Made by a program: the position numbers and the translations under genes
The notes under the pieces: model-generated
What the model saw: only the letters and a program-made list of their open reading frames with translations
Databases searched by the model: none
Told to the model about the DNA's origin: nothing
Assembly: GCF_014202575.1 (NCBI RefSeq)
Contig: NZ_JACHHB010000004.1
Coordinates: forward strand, 167,710-231,709
Direction: 5' to 3'
Source of the DNA: Texcoconibacillus texcoconensis
GTDB taxonomy: Bacteria; Bacillota; Bacilli; Bacillales; Salisediminibacteriaceae
DNA: 64,000 nt
In this document: in pieces, positions 57,544-64,000 of the stretch
Layout of the letters: the number at the start of each line of letters is the position of its first letter
Position numbering within the stretch: the stretch's first letter is position 1

Positions 57544-58306
57544 AACCTTTTTCACTAGCAATGATTGTACAATCCTGTCTGACCAAGAAGGGGTTTTAGG
57601 GGTTCAACTTACCGTTGATATGGATAAGGTGCTGATGAACCGTCCCTTTTATTGGCATTATTTAGAGAAAATCGGCGGCATCCCCAACCCGATGCAGTTA
57701 TGGCTTAAGACCGACCCCGAATCCGATTGCCAGGAACCTAAAGCCGAATCGATCCACTTCGGATCACCTCGATTACAACAAATTTTCCGTGCCTGTCGAG
57801 AGCAAGGTCGTTTTGCCAATATGTACGAAAAGTGTCAACCACAAGCAGCAGCGATCCCGCTTCACCCTTGGTTGGTGGTAAACTTAAAAGCCGCCTACCG
57901 AAGTCACGTCCATAAAGATGAGCGATATTCAATTGGCCTAAATTTAGCTAATGGAGAAATGATCGATAACTTTCATCAACTCCTTCGCAAACGCCCTCTT
58001 TCAGGTACAATTGCTGACTACTGTTTTACGGTTTCACCAATCATTAAACCTGAAAGTGGCTTTGAAAGAATAAGACATTGGGTAGAGGAAAATATCAAGT
58101 CGAAGGATCACTCATGGGCGGATGAAGCTTATCAATTATGGAAACAACACCTCGACCTTCTCCATACGTTTTACGAGAAAGATCAAAACGACTTAGATAA
58201 TGAGAGGTATGAAAAAGAAAAACAAGCCTTAAAAGAGCAATTTGAACCTCGTATTCAAGTTGACGTCATTAATGGAGGACTCTTTTACTTAAAGCCTGGT
58301 TCATAA
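57512..58306 (+). CDS. yqhG: YqhG family protein
   Basis: A 264-residue soluble protein of unknown function, starting MHQEDIHQFLKTFFTSNDC and containing RPFYWHYLEKIGGIPNPMQLWLKT and VHKDERYSIGLNLANGEMIDNF. A long charged helix is likely near the C-terminus (about 205-250). It begins inside the SNF2 gene behind AAAAAAGGAGGAAAACG, so the two proteins are made together, and a shared function is likely. Confidence 0.88.
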   Translation: MHQEDIHQFLKTFFTSNDCTILSDQEGVLGVQLTVDMDKVLMNRPFYWHYLEKIGGIPNPMQLWLKTDPESDCQEPKAESIHFGSPRLQQIFRACREQGRFANMYEKCQPQAAAIPLHPWLVVNLKAAYRSHVHKDERYSIGLNLANGEMIDNFHQLLRKRPLSGTIADYCFTVSPIIKPESGFERIRHWVEENIKSKDHSWADEAYQLWKQHLDLLHTFYEKDQNDLDNERYEKEKQALKEQFEPRIQVDVINGGLFYLKPGS

Positions 58307-58309
58307 AAC

Positions 58310-58358
58310 ATTGTTGCTGCTTCTTCGAGTTTATCAAAAACAACAAAGTTTACGAAAA
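58310..58358 (-). repeat. Fragment related to the 33735-34075 repeat
   Basis: Read on the minus strand, TTTTCGTAAACTTTGTT followed by TTTTTGATAAACTCG-AAGA corresponds to TTTTCGTAAACTTTGTTTCTGATGAACTCGGAAGA at 33740. Only the left end of that element is represented and the inverted terminal copy is missing, so this is a decayed or solo end. Confidence 0.5.
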
Positions 58359-58361
58359 AAA

Positions 58362-58403
58362 CGTACTCTACAGTAACCAAGCTTAAAAGCCCTGTAGAGT
58401 ACG
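58362..58403 (-). terminator. Terminator of the comG-aroK-yqzE run
   Basis: CGTACTCTACAG and CTGTAGAGTACG form a perfect 12-bp stem with an 18-base loop; on the minus strand a TTTTTTT run follows. It lies about 40 bases after yqzE and may also stop plus-strand transcripts from yqhG. Confidence 0.85.
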
Positions 58404-58443
58404 AATAAAATGAGTGAAGTAGCGTTGATGAAAAGTGATTCAT

Positions 58444-58632
58444 TTACGATTTACGCGACTTTCGGTTTTTCCAGGATAACTCCAATGCAAACGGGAGTAA
58501 GCCAAACCATTGATACTTACGAGGAAGCTTCGCTTCGCGTTTGGCACGTTTTGTTTCCCTTCTCTCATCTACGGGTTGGTCAACGTACTGAACAACTTGT
58601 TCAGTAAGATATTTGACATAATCATTTGTTTT
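58444..58632 (-). CDS. yqzE: YqzE family protein
   Basis: A small protein of about 62 aa, MKTNDYVKYLTEQVVQYVDQPVDERRETKRAKREAK..., with a basic middle and a short hydrophobic segment (WFGLLPFALELSW). The chosen start is a TTG behind AGTGGTGAT; the longer ATG-type reading adds residues unlike the family. In B. subtilis yqzE lies beside comGG as part of the competence locus. The function is unknown. Confidence 0.8.
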   Translation of the reverse strand, partial: KTNDYVKYLTEQVVQYVDQPVDERRETKRAKREAKLPRKYQWFGLLPFALELSWKNRKSRKS

Positions 58633-58685
58633 CAAACAAATCACCACTTTCTCATCAACTTTTACTTCTATTTTTGACACTTAGT

Positions 58686-59198
58686 TTATGAATTATTCCC
58701 CAATTGTTCAACAATGAAGTCACACGTTTCAGAAATCGACCGTCCTTCAGTATCTACAACAAGATCAGCTGCGTTTTCATAATACGCTTCTCGCATTTGA
58801 AAGCGCTCATGTAGCGTTGACTTGCCCGCACTTGTTAACGGACGAGTTGTATCATCTGCAACTCGCTCGTATAGTGTCGCAAATGAAGCTGACAGATAAA
58901 TGACTTGTCCATGATGTTTCATTTCGTCAATGTTTTCTTGACGCTCAACAATCCCACCACCTGTAGAAATGATTGATGGCGAACAATCTGACAATTGTTG
59001 TAATGATTTCGTTTCTCGCAAACGAAAAGATGCTTCCCCTTCACGCTCAAAAATATCCGCTATCGATATACCTTCTCTTTCTTCTACGAACTGATCGACA
59101 TCAACAAACGGAAGATTGAACTTTTGCGCAAGTTGCTTGCCGATTGTTGTTTTCCCCGCTCCCATAAAACCAATCAAATAAATATGTTTTCTTAACAC
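58686..59198 (-). CDS. aroK: Shikimate kinase
   Basis: Phosphorylates shikimate. Walker A is IGFMGAGKTTIGKQLA, then the shikimate-binding DVDQFVEEREGISIADIFEREGEASFRLRE, the glycine motif ISTGGGIVERQENI and the lid DDTTRPLTSAGK. The length is 170 aa. It lies 3 bases after comGG, and so is transcribed with the competence genes, as in several Bacilli. Confidence 0.95.
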   Translation of the reverse strand: MLRKHIYLIGFMGAGKTTIGKQLAQKFNLPFVDVDQFVEEREGISIADIFEREGEASFRLRETKSLQQLSDCSPSIISTGGGIVERQENIDEMKHHGQVIYLSASFATLYERVADDTTRPLTSAGKSTLHERFQMREAYYENAADLVVDTEGRSISETCDFIVEQLGNNS

Positions 59199-59201
59199 GA
59201 C

Positions 59202-59585
59202 CTATCTTCCCCCTTCTATCCAATGGGTAATCGTTTGATTATTCGCATCGTAGCGAAACTCTATCCGACGTAATGGCCCCTCATTTAATCTAGATGTTAA
59301 CATCACAGCATATTGTTCGTCGTCATCAGGCGTGACCACAACCTCGACCTCTCCATTCGGGTATGACATCGTTTCGTTTAAGCTATCATGTTCTCCTTTA
59401 CTTATCAATACTATAATATGCTTCTTTGCAGCCATAGCCATTTGATCTGCCGCCAACCAATCACTATGCATCGTGGCAAATGTTCTTTCTTGTTCATAAA
59501 GAGCGACCTGTTGTAACAAACCTGATACTACAAGTAACATAACAACAAGTGTTACAGGAAGGATGAATCCCCCTTCTCGTTTCAT
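59202..59585 (-). CDS. comGG: Competence protein ComGG
   Basis: A minor pseudopilin of 127 aa. The short leader MKREGG is followed by the hydrophobic helix FILPVTLVVMLLVVSGLL, then a small periplasmic-side domain ending THWIEGGR. There is no canonical Glu5. It is identified mainly by position at the end of the comG gene set, 3 bases before aroK; its start overlaps comGF. Confidence 0.85.
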   Translation of the reverse strand: MKREGGFILPVTLVVMLLVVSGLLQQVALYEQERTFATMHSDWLAADQMAMAAKKHIIVLISKGEHDSLNETMSYPNGEVEVVVTPDDDEQYAVMLTSRLNEGPLRRIEFRYDANNQTITHWIEGGR

Positions 59586-60058
59586 TGACTCCCTCCTTTA
59601 CTGGCCACATGTCTGAACCGTCTGGAAAACGTTTCTCCTGTCTCAAAAGTCACCGTCATGTCTATTCCGTCCGAAACTTCTCGAACTTGAAATGATTGAA
59701 CACCTAATAGCACCATCTCCTGTCCCGCTCCACCAACTTGACGTCGAATCCGATCTTTAAATAAATGGAAGGAGATTTGTCGGCCTCGTTTATCCTCAAT
59801 AAAAAGTTCATTTTGTGTACTTGAAGTTGAATGCTCAACACTAAATCGTAGGTCAACATGAATTTCTTGAAAAAATAATGCTGCATTCTCTCTTGCGTCT
59901 GCTTGTTTTGGTATTGCCGTTAAGGAATTAAAAAAGAGTGGGATTAGTGATGTAATGATGAGGAATATGCTCATTGTTACGAGCATTTCAACGAGGGTAA
60001 CGCCTTCTTGTCTACCTTGGGGAGTATGCAGCTTGACACGACTCATACATGCGTCCAT
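59582..60058 (-). CDS. comGF: Competence protein ComGF
   Basis: A pseudopilin-like protein of 158 aa. The prepilin leader reads GRQEGVTLVEMLVTMSIFLIITSLIPLFF. The start was set at MDACMSRVK behind GGGAGGGAAGAA, which overlaps comGE by 47 bases; MSRVK is a possible shorter start. ADARENAALFFQEIHVDL and RRQVGGAGQEMVLLGVQSFQ are family-like. Confidence 0.87.
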   Translation of the reverse strand: MDACMSRVKLHTPQGRQEGVTLVEMLVTMSIFLIITSLIPLFFNSLTAIPKQADARENAALFFQEIHVDLRFSVEHSTSSTQNELFIEDKRGRQISFHLFKDRIRRQVGGAGQEMVLLGVQSFQVREVSDGIDMTVTFETGETFSRRFRHVASKGGSQ

Positions 60059-60353
60059 TTCTTCCCTCCCAACTAATACAAATTTCCGCCGTTTGTCCAC
60101 CCGTTTGTTTATATTGCCATGTATAAACTGTGCCACGGTTATCGGTGGTCGTTCCTTCTTCTGGCAAGTACTCACCTGCAAGTTGATCTTGGACGAGCCG
60201 ATAATTCAATTCGTCAGCAAACATTTTTTGATCAATGGCAACACGTTCGTTATATATTTGGAAAAACCATGGAAAAAAAGTTGAAGCAAAAAGAAGCAAA
60301 ATACTAAGTGAAGTAAGAACTTCTATTAAAGTAAACCCGTCACGTTTTTTCAA
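60012..60353 (-). CDS. comGE: Competence protein ComGE
   Basis: A pseudopilin of 113 aa with a short leader and type IV cleavage motif KKRDGFTLIEVLTSLSILLLFASTFFPWFF. Its short C-terminal domain contains two Cys (AEICISWEGRNGRMYESCQ), possibly a disulfide. It overlaps comGD by 14 bases and comGF by 47. Confidence 0.85.
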   Translation of the reverse strand: MKKRDGFTLIEVLTSLSILLLFASTFFPWFFQIYNERVAIDQKMFADELNYRLVQDQLAGEYLPEEGTTTDNRGTVYTWQYKQTGGQTAEICISWEGRNGRMYESCQAAYSPR

Positions 60354-60783
60354 TATAAAAACGCCCTTTCCCCAACAATACTGTTAGCGTATACTCATGT
60401 TCTTCATCAGCAAAAACAAGACGTCCAATACGAGCAACACCTCCATTTGCTAAAAACGACATCGGTTCATTGTAAAATGTACCTCTGACCATTTGAAGAT
60501 GATCTGGTAGTTCCGCTCTTTTTATGACAGTTGTTCTTTGACGTATACGATAACTGTTTTGATCGGGCTCAAAGAGAATGTCTGTGCGAAACCCTCCTAT
60601 CATCGCTCTCATTTGCGCATAGCGAATATCCGTTTCCAATTGTTCAAAGAAGTGCTCAGTCTCTTTTTTATATGCAGCTTGGTGAAAAGTCACATTTGTA
60701 ACAAGTACCATCGCAGATAGCAAACTTAAGACGACAAGCATTTCCAAGAAAGTATACCCTAGATTATTATTCATCCTCTTCAT
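60340..60783 (-). CDS. comGD: Competence protein ComGD
   Basis: A pseudopilin of 147 aa with the leader NNNLGYTFLEMLVVLSLLSAMVLVTNVTFH. The residue after the processing Gly is Tyr rather than Phe. It overlaps comGC by 17 bases. An ATG three codons later is an alternative start but would be too close to the AAGAGG site. Confidence 0.87.
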   Translation of the reverse strand: MKRMNNNLGYTFLEMLVVLSLLSAMVLVTNVTFHQAAYKKETEHFFEQLETDIRYAQMRAMIGGFRTDILFEPDQNSYRIRQRTTVIKRAELPDHLQMVRGTFYNEPMSFLANGGVARIGRLVFADEEHEYTLTVLLGKGRFYIEKT

Positions 60784-61090
60784 CTTTTTTCACAACTTGA
60801 CCATCTACAATTGTTAATTCCCCACCACTTGGGCACTCAATTTGATCAACATAGCCTTCTTTTTTTAACACCTCTAAACTTTCTGGCGTTTCTCTATTTT
60901 CTATTTCATAAGCCGCGATCTGAGCTTGTAACAAATCGATTGTTGCTTCAGTACTTTTGTCGGTCGCTACTTCATTGTTTTTAGCCATATTCGGCACTGC
61001 AATTAACAATAAAACGGAAATAATCATAAGCACAATGAGCATTTCAATTAATGTAAACCCTTGTTCACTCTTTCGCAAATAATCCTTCAT
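60767..61090 (-). CDS. comGC: Competence protein ComGC (major pseudopilin)
   Basis: The main subunit of the DNA-uptake pseudopilus. The prepilin motif RKSEQGFTLIEMLIVLMIISVLLLIAVPNMAKN has Gly-Phe cleavage and Glu5. The start MKDYLRK follows GGAGGGTTTTAGT; 107 aa. A pair of Cys is not evident beyond IECPSGG. It begins a separate block: comGB ends more than 500 bases upstream. Confidence 0.92.
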   Translation of the reverse strand: MKDYLRKSEQGFTLIEMLIVLMIISVLLLIAVPNMAKNNEVATDKSTEATIDLLQAQIAAYEIENRETPESLEVLKKEGYVDQIECPSGGELTIVDGQVVKKDEEDE

Positions 61091-61292
61091 ACTAAAACCC
61101 TCCATTTTTTTGTAATAGAGCTTTATGAACAAATGACATTTTCTCGTGAAAGTGTTTTATTTCCGACGACATATCTGAAAATTTATAACTTTTCAAATTA
61201 ACAACCTTCATGTATAATAAACTTACTAAAAAACAAAGTCAGGAAAACGGATTCAATATGTTTTACATTCTCATGTAACAGGAGGATTACTT

Positions 61293-61421
61293 GTGACCAA
61301 TAAATCGTTATATGATCACTTAAACAACTATTTCCAAGATCAATTGGGAAGACAGCTTACCGATAAAGAACGTAAACTTCTATTATGGATTCAAGAAAAA
61401 GAGCGTCACGAGAGTGCCTAA
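61293..61421 (+). CDS. Small ORF (42 aa), opposite strand inside the comG operon
   Basis: GTG start behind AGGAGGATTACTT, reading MTNKSLYDHLNNYFQDQLGR and ending QEKERHESA. It is Lys/Glu-rich and probably helical; I do not recognise it. A promoter-like TTTTCA-N17-TATAAT lies at about 61191-61219. It fills the gap between comGC and comGB, where B. subtilis has only a few bases. No terminator was seen after it, and 61430-61600 contains nothing else I can support. Confidence 0.65.
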   Translation: MTNKSLYDHLNNYFQDQLGRQLTDKERKLLLWIQEKERHESA

Positions 61422-61603
61422 CTTTTTTGTTTATGCCTCTTTCAAGTTATTATTAAATCATCCTCTCCATTTTTTACGTTACCCTCACGTGTATCATCAT
61501 TGATAATTTGTCACCAAATGACTTTTATCCTCTTAATCCACAGCACCTCCTCTGCTCTCAATATCGTTCAGCTTTTCACAACTTCTCTACTCAAGTTTCT
61601 TAC

Positions 61604-62641
61604 TTATCCCCCTACCATCATTTGATACATCGGAAGTAAAATAGATAGAAACAAAACTAGGATAAACACACCAACGACAAAATACAATGAAAATTGAAAT
61701 TGGTGGATCCGCTTTTGCATGAACTCAAGCAAATTTTTATATAAATATTGTTGATAGTGGTATAAATCTCTACCTAGAGTATTTCTACCTTGGCTATGTT
61801 GAATAACGGAGGCGAGCTCTATTGAATAAAAACCGGTACTTTTTAACGATGAATCTAATGAGATACCGTTGCGTAACTCTTCAGAAATCCGTTGACATTC
61901 ATGTTGAAAAAATAAAGACAGAGAGTTCTCACCACAAAAATGCAAACTATTTTTCAAAGACATTCCACTCTCAAGTAATGGGCTTAAGTGCATACAAAAC
62001 CCTAAACTAACGAGCTTCATTATATATTGTCTGATATGAGGTAGCTTGACCAACCGACAGATAATTTCGGCAGATGATCGATTTGTCTTGTACCACTTAA
62101 AAATGATTAACAAAGCGATGACAACGATTGGAATGAACACGGCCAAATTAGTCATTACATTCATTAATATTAAAAAAAGTTCCGTCATCAACGGTAATTC
62201 TTGATCTAATTGTTCAAAATAAGTTTGAAACTGGGGAATGGTGTAAAAGTACATAACATACATCATGAAGAAGATGAAAAGAAGTAAAAATATTGGGTAA
62301 CGAAAGTGGCGTTTCATTTGGGTGATTAAATCATTTTTACGTTTGAGGATATCAGCTGCTAAAAAAAGACCTTCTGACAACCGACCATTTTTTTCGTACA
62401 ATATGACACTCATTAACGCTTCTCGGGAATAGCCAATTTTCAATAACCCATCAATAAACGGCTCGCCTTCCAATAAATCATCGTATAGTGCCCATATCTT
62501 AGAACGTAACGGCTCCTCTTCGTACTGAGCCATGAACTTTAGTGCATCTTGTAATGAAAAACCATCATCTAAAAGTTGTGCTAGGCGGTTCAGCAACACT
62601 GCTTGTCTTTGCGGGGACCATGATTTTTTCCGCAAACTCAT
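61604..62641 (-). CDS. comGB: Competence protein ComGB (type II secretion F-like)
   Basis: The polytopic platform protein of the pseudopilus assembly. It has two GspF-type domains with membrane helices (about 113-133, 158-185 and 318-341) and motifs LLNRLAQLLDDGFSLQDALKFM and LSPLLESGMSLKNSL. 345 aa. The ATG abuts the AGGGAGGA site, so the TTG two codons later (62635) may be the real start. It overlaps comGA by 77 bases. Confidence 0.93.
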   Translation of the reverse strand: MSLRKKSWSPQRQAVLLNRLAQLLDDGFSLQDALKFMAQYEEEPLRSKIWALYDDLLEGEPFIDGLLKIGYSREALMSVILYEKNGRLSEGLFLAADILKRKNDLITQMKRHFRYPIFLLLFIFFMMYVMYFYTIPQFQTYFEQLDQELPLMTELFLILMNVMTNLAVFIPIVVIALLIIFKWYKTNRSSAEIICRLVKLPHIRQYIMKLVSLGFCMHLSPLLESGMSLKNSLHFCGENSLSLFFQHECQRISEELRNGISLDSSLKSTGFYSIELASVIQHSQGRNTLGRDLYHYQQYLYKNLLEFMQKRIHQFQFSLYFVVGVFILVLFLSILLPMYQMMVGG

Positions 62642-63689
62642 TCCTCCCTTGATAAGTAAAATCCCTATTCAATTCTGATTGGTCAATAAAACCTAGTGCT
62701 ACACCTTTTAAAATAGAATGGAATACAGACGGGAGTTTCATTTCATTTCGTTGGTAGTCTGACGATAAGATCTTTTGAATATGGGTGTGGTTTAATGTGG
62801 CAAACACAGCTGATCGTTGAGGTATGCATAAAGACGTACAAGCTGATAAACAATATGGACAGCGACGCTTCACTAATCGTTGTGTCGTGATACTTTGTAA
62901 ACATTGCGATAAATCTCGATTAGGAATACCAAACTCAATCATCCGTAACAAAGCACTGTATGGATCTGGGGCGTGTAACGATGCGAAGACAACGTGCCCT
63001 GTTAACGCTGCTCGAATAACTAATGAAGCCGTCTCTTGGTCACGAATTTCTCCGATCACAATGACATCTGGGTCATGTCGTAAAACATCTTTAAGTAAAT
63101 GTCCATAAGACAACCCTGCATCTTCATTGACTTCTAATTGAAGAATATGATCATGCTTTTTCTCTACAGGGTCTTCAAGACTAACAATTTGCTCCTTTTG
63201 TAATTCTAAGCGCTCATTTAATAACGAGTAAAGTGTCGTCGTTTTCCCTGTTCCAGTTGGACCTGTTAATAAACATAATCCTGAGCGTAAATGCGTCCAA
63301 CTTTTTAATTGATCTACATCCTTGGGAAATAAGCAAAGGTCAGATACTGATATCAGGGATTTTAATGAGTGGAGGCGAATAACTAATGATTCCCCTTGGA
63401 CAGTGGGGACAGTAGAAAGTCTGAGGGAAAGGCGCCGATGTTCAACTTGCAATTCAAGGCTTCCATTTTGTGGCTTTCGACGATTTCCAATATCCATCCC
63501 AGAAGTAAACTTGAAATGGCTAATAAGGCGTTCTGCTTGTGAAGATGATAACTTTTTTTGGTGCGACAACGAACCAGCAATACGATAACGAACATCTGTC
63601 CTCTTTTCATTTGGGACGAGATGAACGTCACTTGCCTGTGACCGTACTGCTGATGCGATGAGAAGAAAACATTCTTGTTCAACGTTCAT
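62565..63689 (-). CDS. comGA: Competence ATPase ComGA
   Basis: The traffic ATPase that powers pseudopilus assembly for DNA uptake. Walker A LLTGPTGTGKTTTLYSLLNE, the Asp box LEDPVE, Walker B DVIVIGEIRDQETASLVIRAALTGHVVFASLHA and a zinc-type CPYCLSAC are present. The start ATG lies behind AAAGGACTGTTGCTT; 374 aa. It is first in the comG genes, with a ComK-box-like palindrome upstream. Confidence 0.95.
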   Translation of the reverse strand: MNVEQECFLLIASAVRSQASDVHLVPNEKRTDVRYRIAGSLSHQKKLSSSQAERLISHFKFTSGMDIGNRRKPQNGSLELQVEHRRLSLRLSTVPTVQGESLVIRLHSLKSLISVSDLCLFPKDVDQLKSWTHLRSGLCLLTGPTGTGKTTTLYSLLNERLELQKEQIVSLEDPVEKKHDHILQLEVNEDAGLSYGHLLKDVLRHDPDVIVIGEIRDQETASLVIRAALTGHVVFASLHAPDPYSALLRMIEFGIPNRDLSQCLQSITTQRLVKRRCPYCLSACTSLCIPQRSAVFATLNHTHIQKILSSDYQRNEMKLPSVFHSILKGVALGFIDQSELNRDFTYQGRNEFAEKIMVPAKTSSVAEPPSTTFR

Positions 63690-63734
63690 AAGCAACAGTC
63701 CTTTCCATATTAAGTTCCATATTACATTTCGACA

Positions 63735-63762
63735 ACGTTAAAAAAAATCCTTTTTTTAACGT
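63735..63762. promoter_or_regulatory. ComK-box-like palindrome upstream of comGA
   Basis: ACGTTAAAAAAA and TTTTTTTAACGT form a perfect palindrome around ATCC, containing an AAAA-N5-TTTT ComK half-site. Below it on the minus strand, TTGTCG-N17-TAATAT could be the comGA promoter. K-sites usually occur as two AT boxes, and I see one clear box, so this stays a candidate. Confidence 0.5.
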
Positions 63763-63819
63763 ATAATTACGTCGAAAAAAAAACAAAATAAAAATGTTCG
63801 CTCATAAGACATATATTAT

Positions 63820-63894
63820 TGGGATATAGCCAAGTGGTAAGGCAACGGATTTTGATTCCGTGACCCGCAGGTTCGAATCCTGCTATCCCAGCCA
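63820..63894 (+). tRNA. trnQ: tRNA-Gln (anticodon TTG), copy 1
   Basis: Acceptor TGGGATA pairs with TATCCCA, the anticodon stem ACGGA/TCCGT holds loop TTTTGAT with anticodon TTG, the T arm has GGTTCGAATCC, and CCA is encoded. The D loop reads CAAGTGGTAAG. Confidence 0.97.
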
Positions 63895-63906
63895 TTCCTT
63901 CTCCAT

Positions 63907-63981
63907 TGGGATATAGCCAAGCGGTAAGGCAACGGATTTTGATTCCGTGACCCGCAGGTTCGAATCCTGCTATCCCAGCCA
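63907..63981 (+). tRNA. trnQ: tRNA-Gln (anticodon TTG), copy 2
   Basis: Identical to copy 1 except for CAAGCGGTAAG in the D loop (T to C). It starts exactly 87 bases after copy 1; the spacer TTCCTTCTCCAT is repeated. Confidence 0.97.
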
Positions 63982-63993
63982 TTCCTTCTCCAT

Positions 63994-64000
63994 TGGGATA
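63994..64000 (+). tRNA. trnQ: tRNA-Gln copy 3, cut by the window end
   Basis: TGGGATA, the first seven bases of the same tRNA, starts exactly 87 bases after copy 2 and after the same spacer. The remainder is outside the window. Confidence 0.8.

Noticed and set aside
63767..63982. Minus-strand frame with a repeated MAGIAGFEPAGHGIKIRC peptide
   Set aside because: It is the antisense of two tRNA-Gln copies; the repeat reflects the tRNA array.
1..64000. CRISPR arrays, prophage or toxin-antitoxin modules
   Set aside because: No regularly spaced direct repeats with unique spacers, phage structural genes or recognisable toxin-antitoxin pairs were seen; the 87-bp repeats at the right end are tRNA genes.

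Overview
The window reads as a chromosomal segment of an alkaliphilic or halotolerant, endospore-forming member of the Bacillaceae (Halalkalibacter / Alkalihalobacillus / 'Bacillus halodurans'-like). The basis is Firmicute-type Shine-Dalgarno sites, the full spo0A, spoIVB and spoIIIA sporulation loci, gene order close to the bkd-to-comG arc of Bacillus subtilis, and an OLE RNA with its partner gene oapA. OLE is known mainly from anaerobic or alkaliphilic/halophilic Firmicutes. Nearly all genes lie on the minus strand, so each operon reads from high to low coordinates.

Layout from left to right: (1) 1-8583, the branched-chain keto-acid catabolic operon ptb-bcd-buk-lpdV-bkdAA-bkdAB (the last cut by the window edge), with its sigma-54 activator gene bkdR and a -24/-12 promoter, a dyad and a cre-like site between them. 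(2) 8.8-11.7 kb, yqzF and a three-gene envelope cluster (SteA-like, family 2 glycosyltransferase, MraY/WecA-like phosphotransferase). (3) 12-15.2 kb, pflB-pflA for anaerobic pyruvate cleavage, with an FNR-type box. (4) 15.8-20.5 kb, spo0A and spoIVB, separated by pckA and a broken SLC13 transporter gene. (5) 20.6-33.5 kb, a housekeeping run read as accB-accC-yqhY-nusB-folD-xseA-xseB-ispA-[OLE RNA]-oapA-dxs-tlyA-argR-recN. (6) 34-40 kb, spoIIIAA-AH. (7) 40-51 kb, a small duplicated-domain protein, efp, pepQ, aroQ, yqhR, a yqhP-like gene, a degenerate PAP2-like membrane protein, a patatin, mntR, class II nrdJ, lipM and yqhL. (8) 51-55.4 kb, glycine cleavage genes gcvT-gcvPA-gcvPB under a tandem glycine riboswitch. 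(9) 55.9-58.3 kb, a SNF2 helicase gene and yqhG. (10) 58.4-63.7 kb, the competence pseudopilus operon comGA-GG with aroK and yqzE, split by an opposite-strand small ORF. (11) 63.8 kb to the end, a tandem tRNA-Gln array.

The most unusual element is OLE RNA (about 600 nt) between ispA and oapA, with its own candidate promoter and a closing stem visible in the sequence. Also notable are the enhancer-like dyad upstream of ptb, the catalytically degenerate PAP2 homologue, the NrdR boxes upstream of nrdJ, the split comG operon, the 87-bp tandem tRNA-Gln repeats and four intergenic repeat elements that look like MITEs or REP-type sequences.

Limits: names come from reading motifs and gene order, without any database search. 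Start codons were chosen by Shine-Dalgarno position. Regulatory sites are pattern matches and are unproven.
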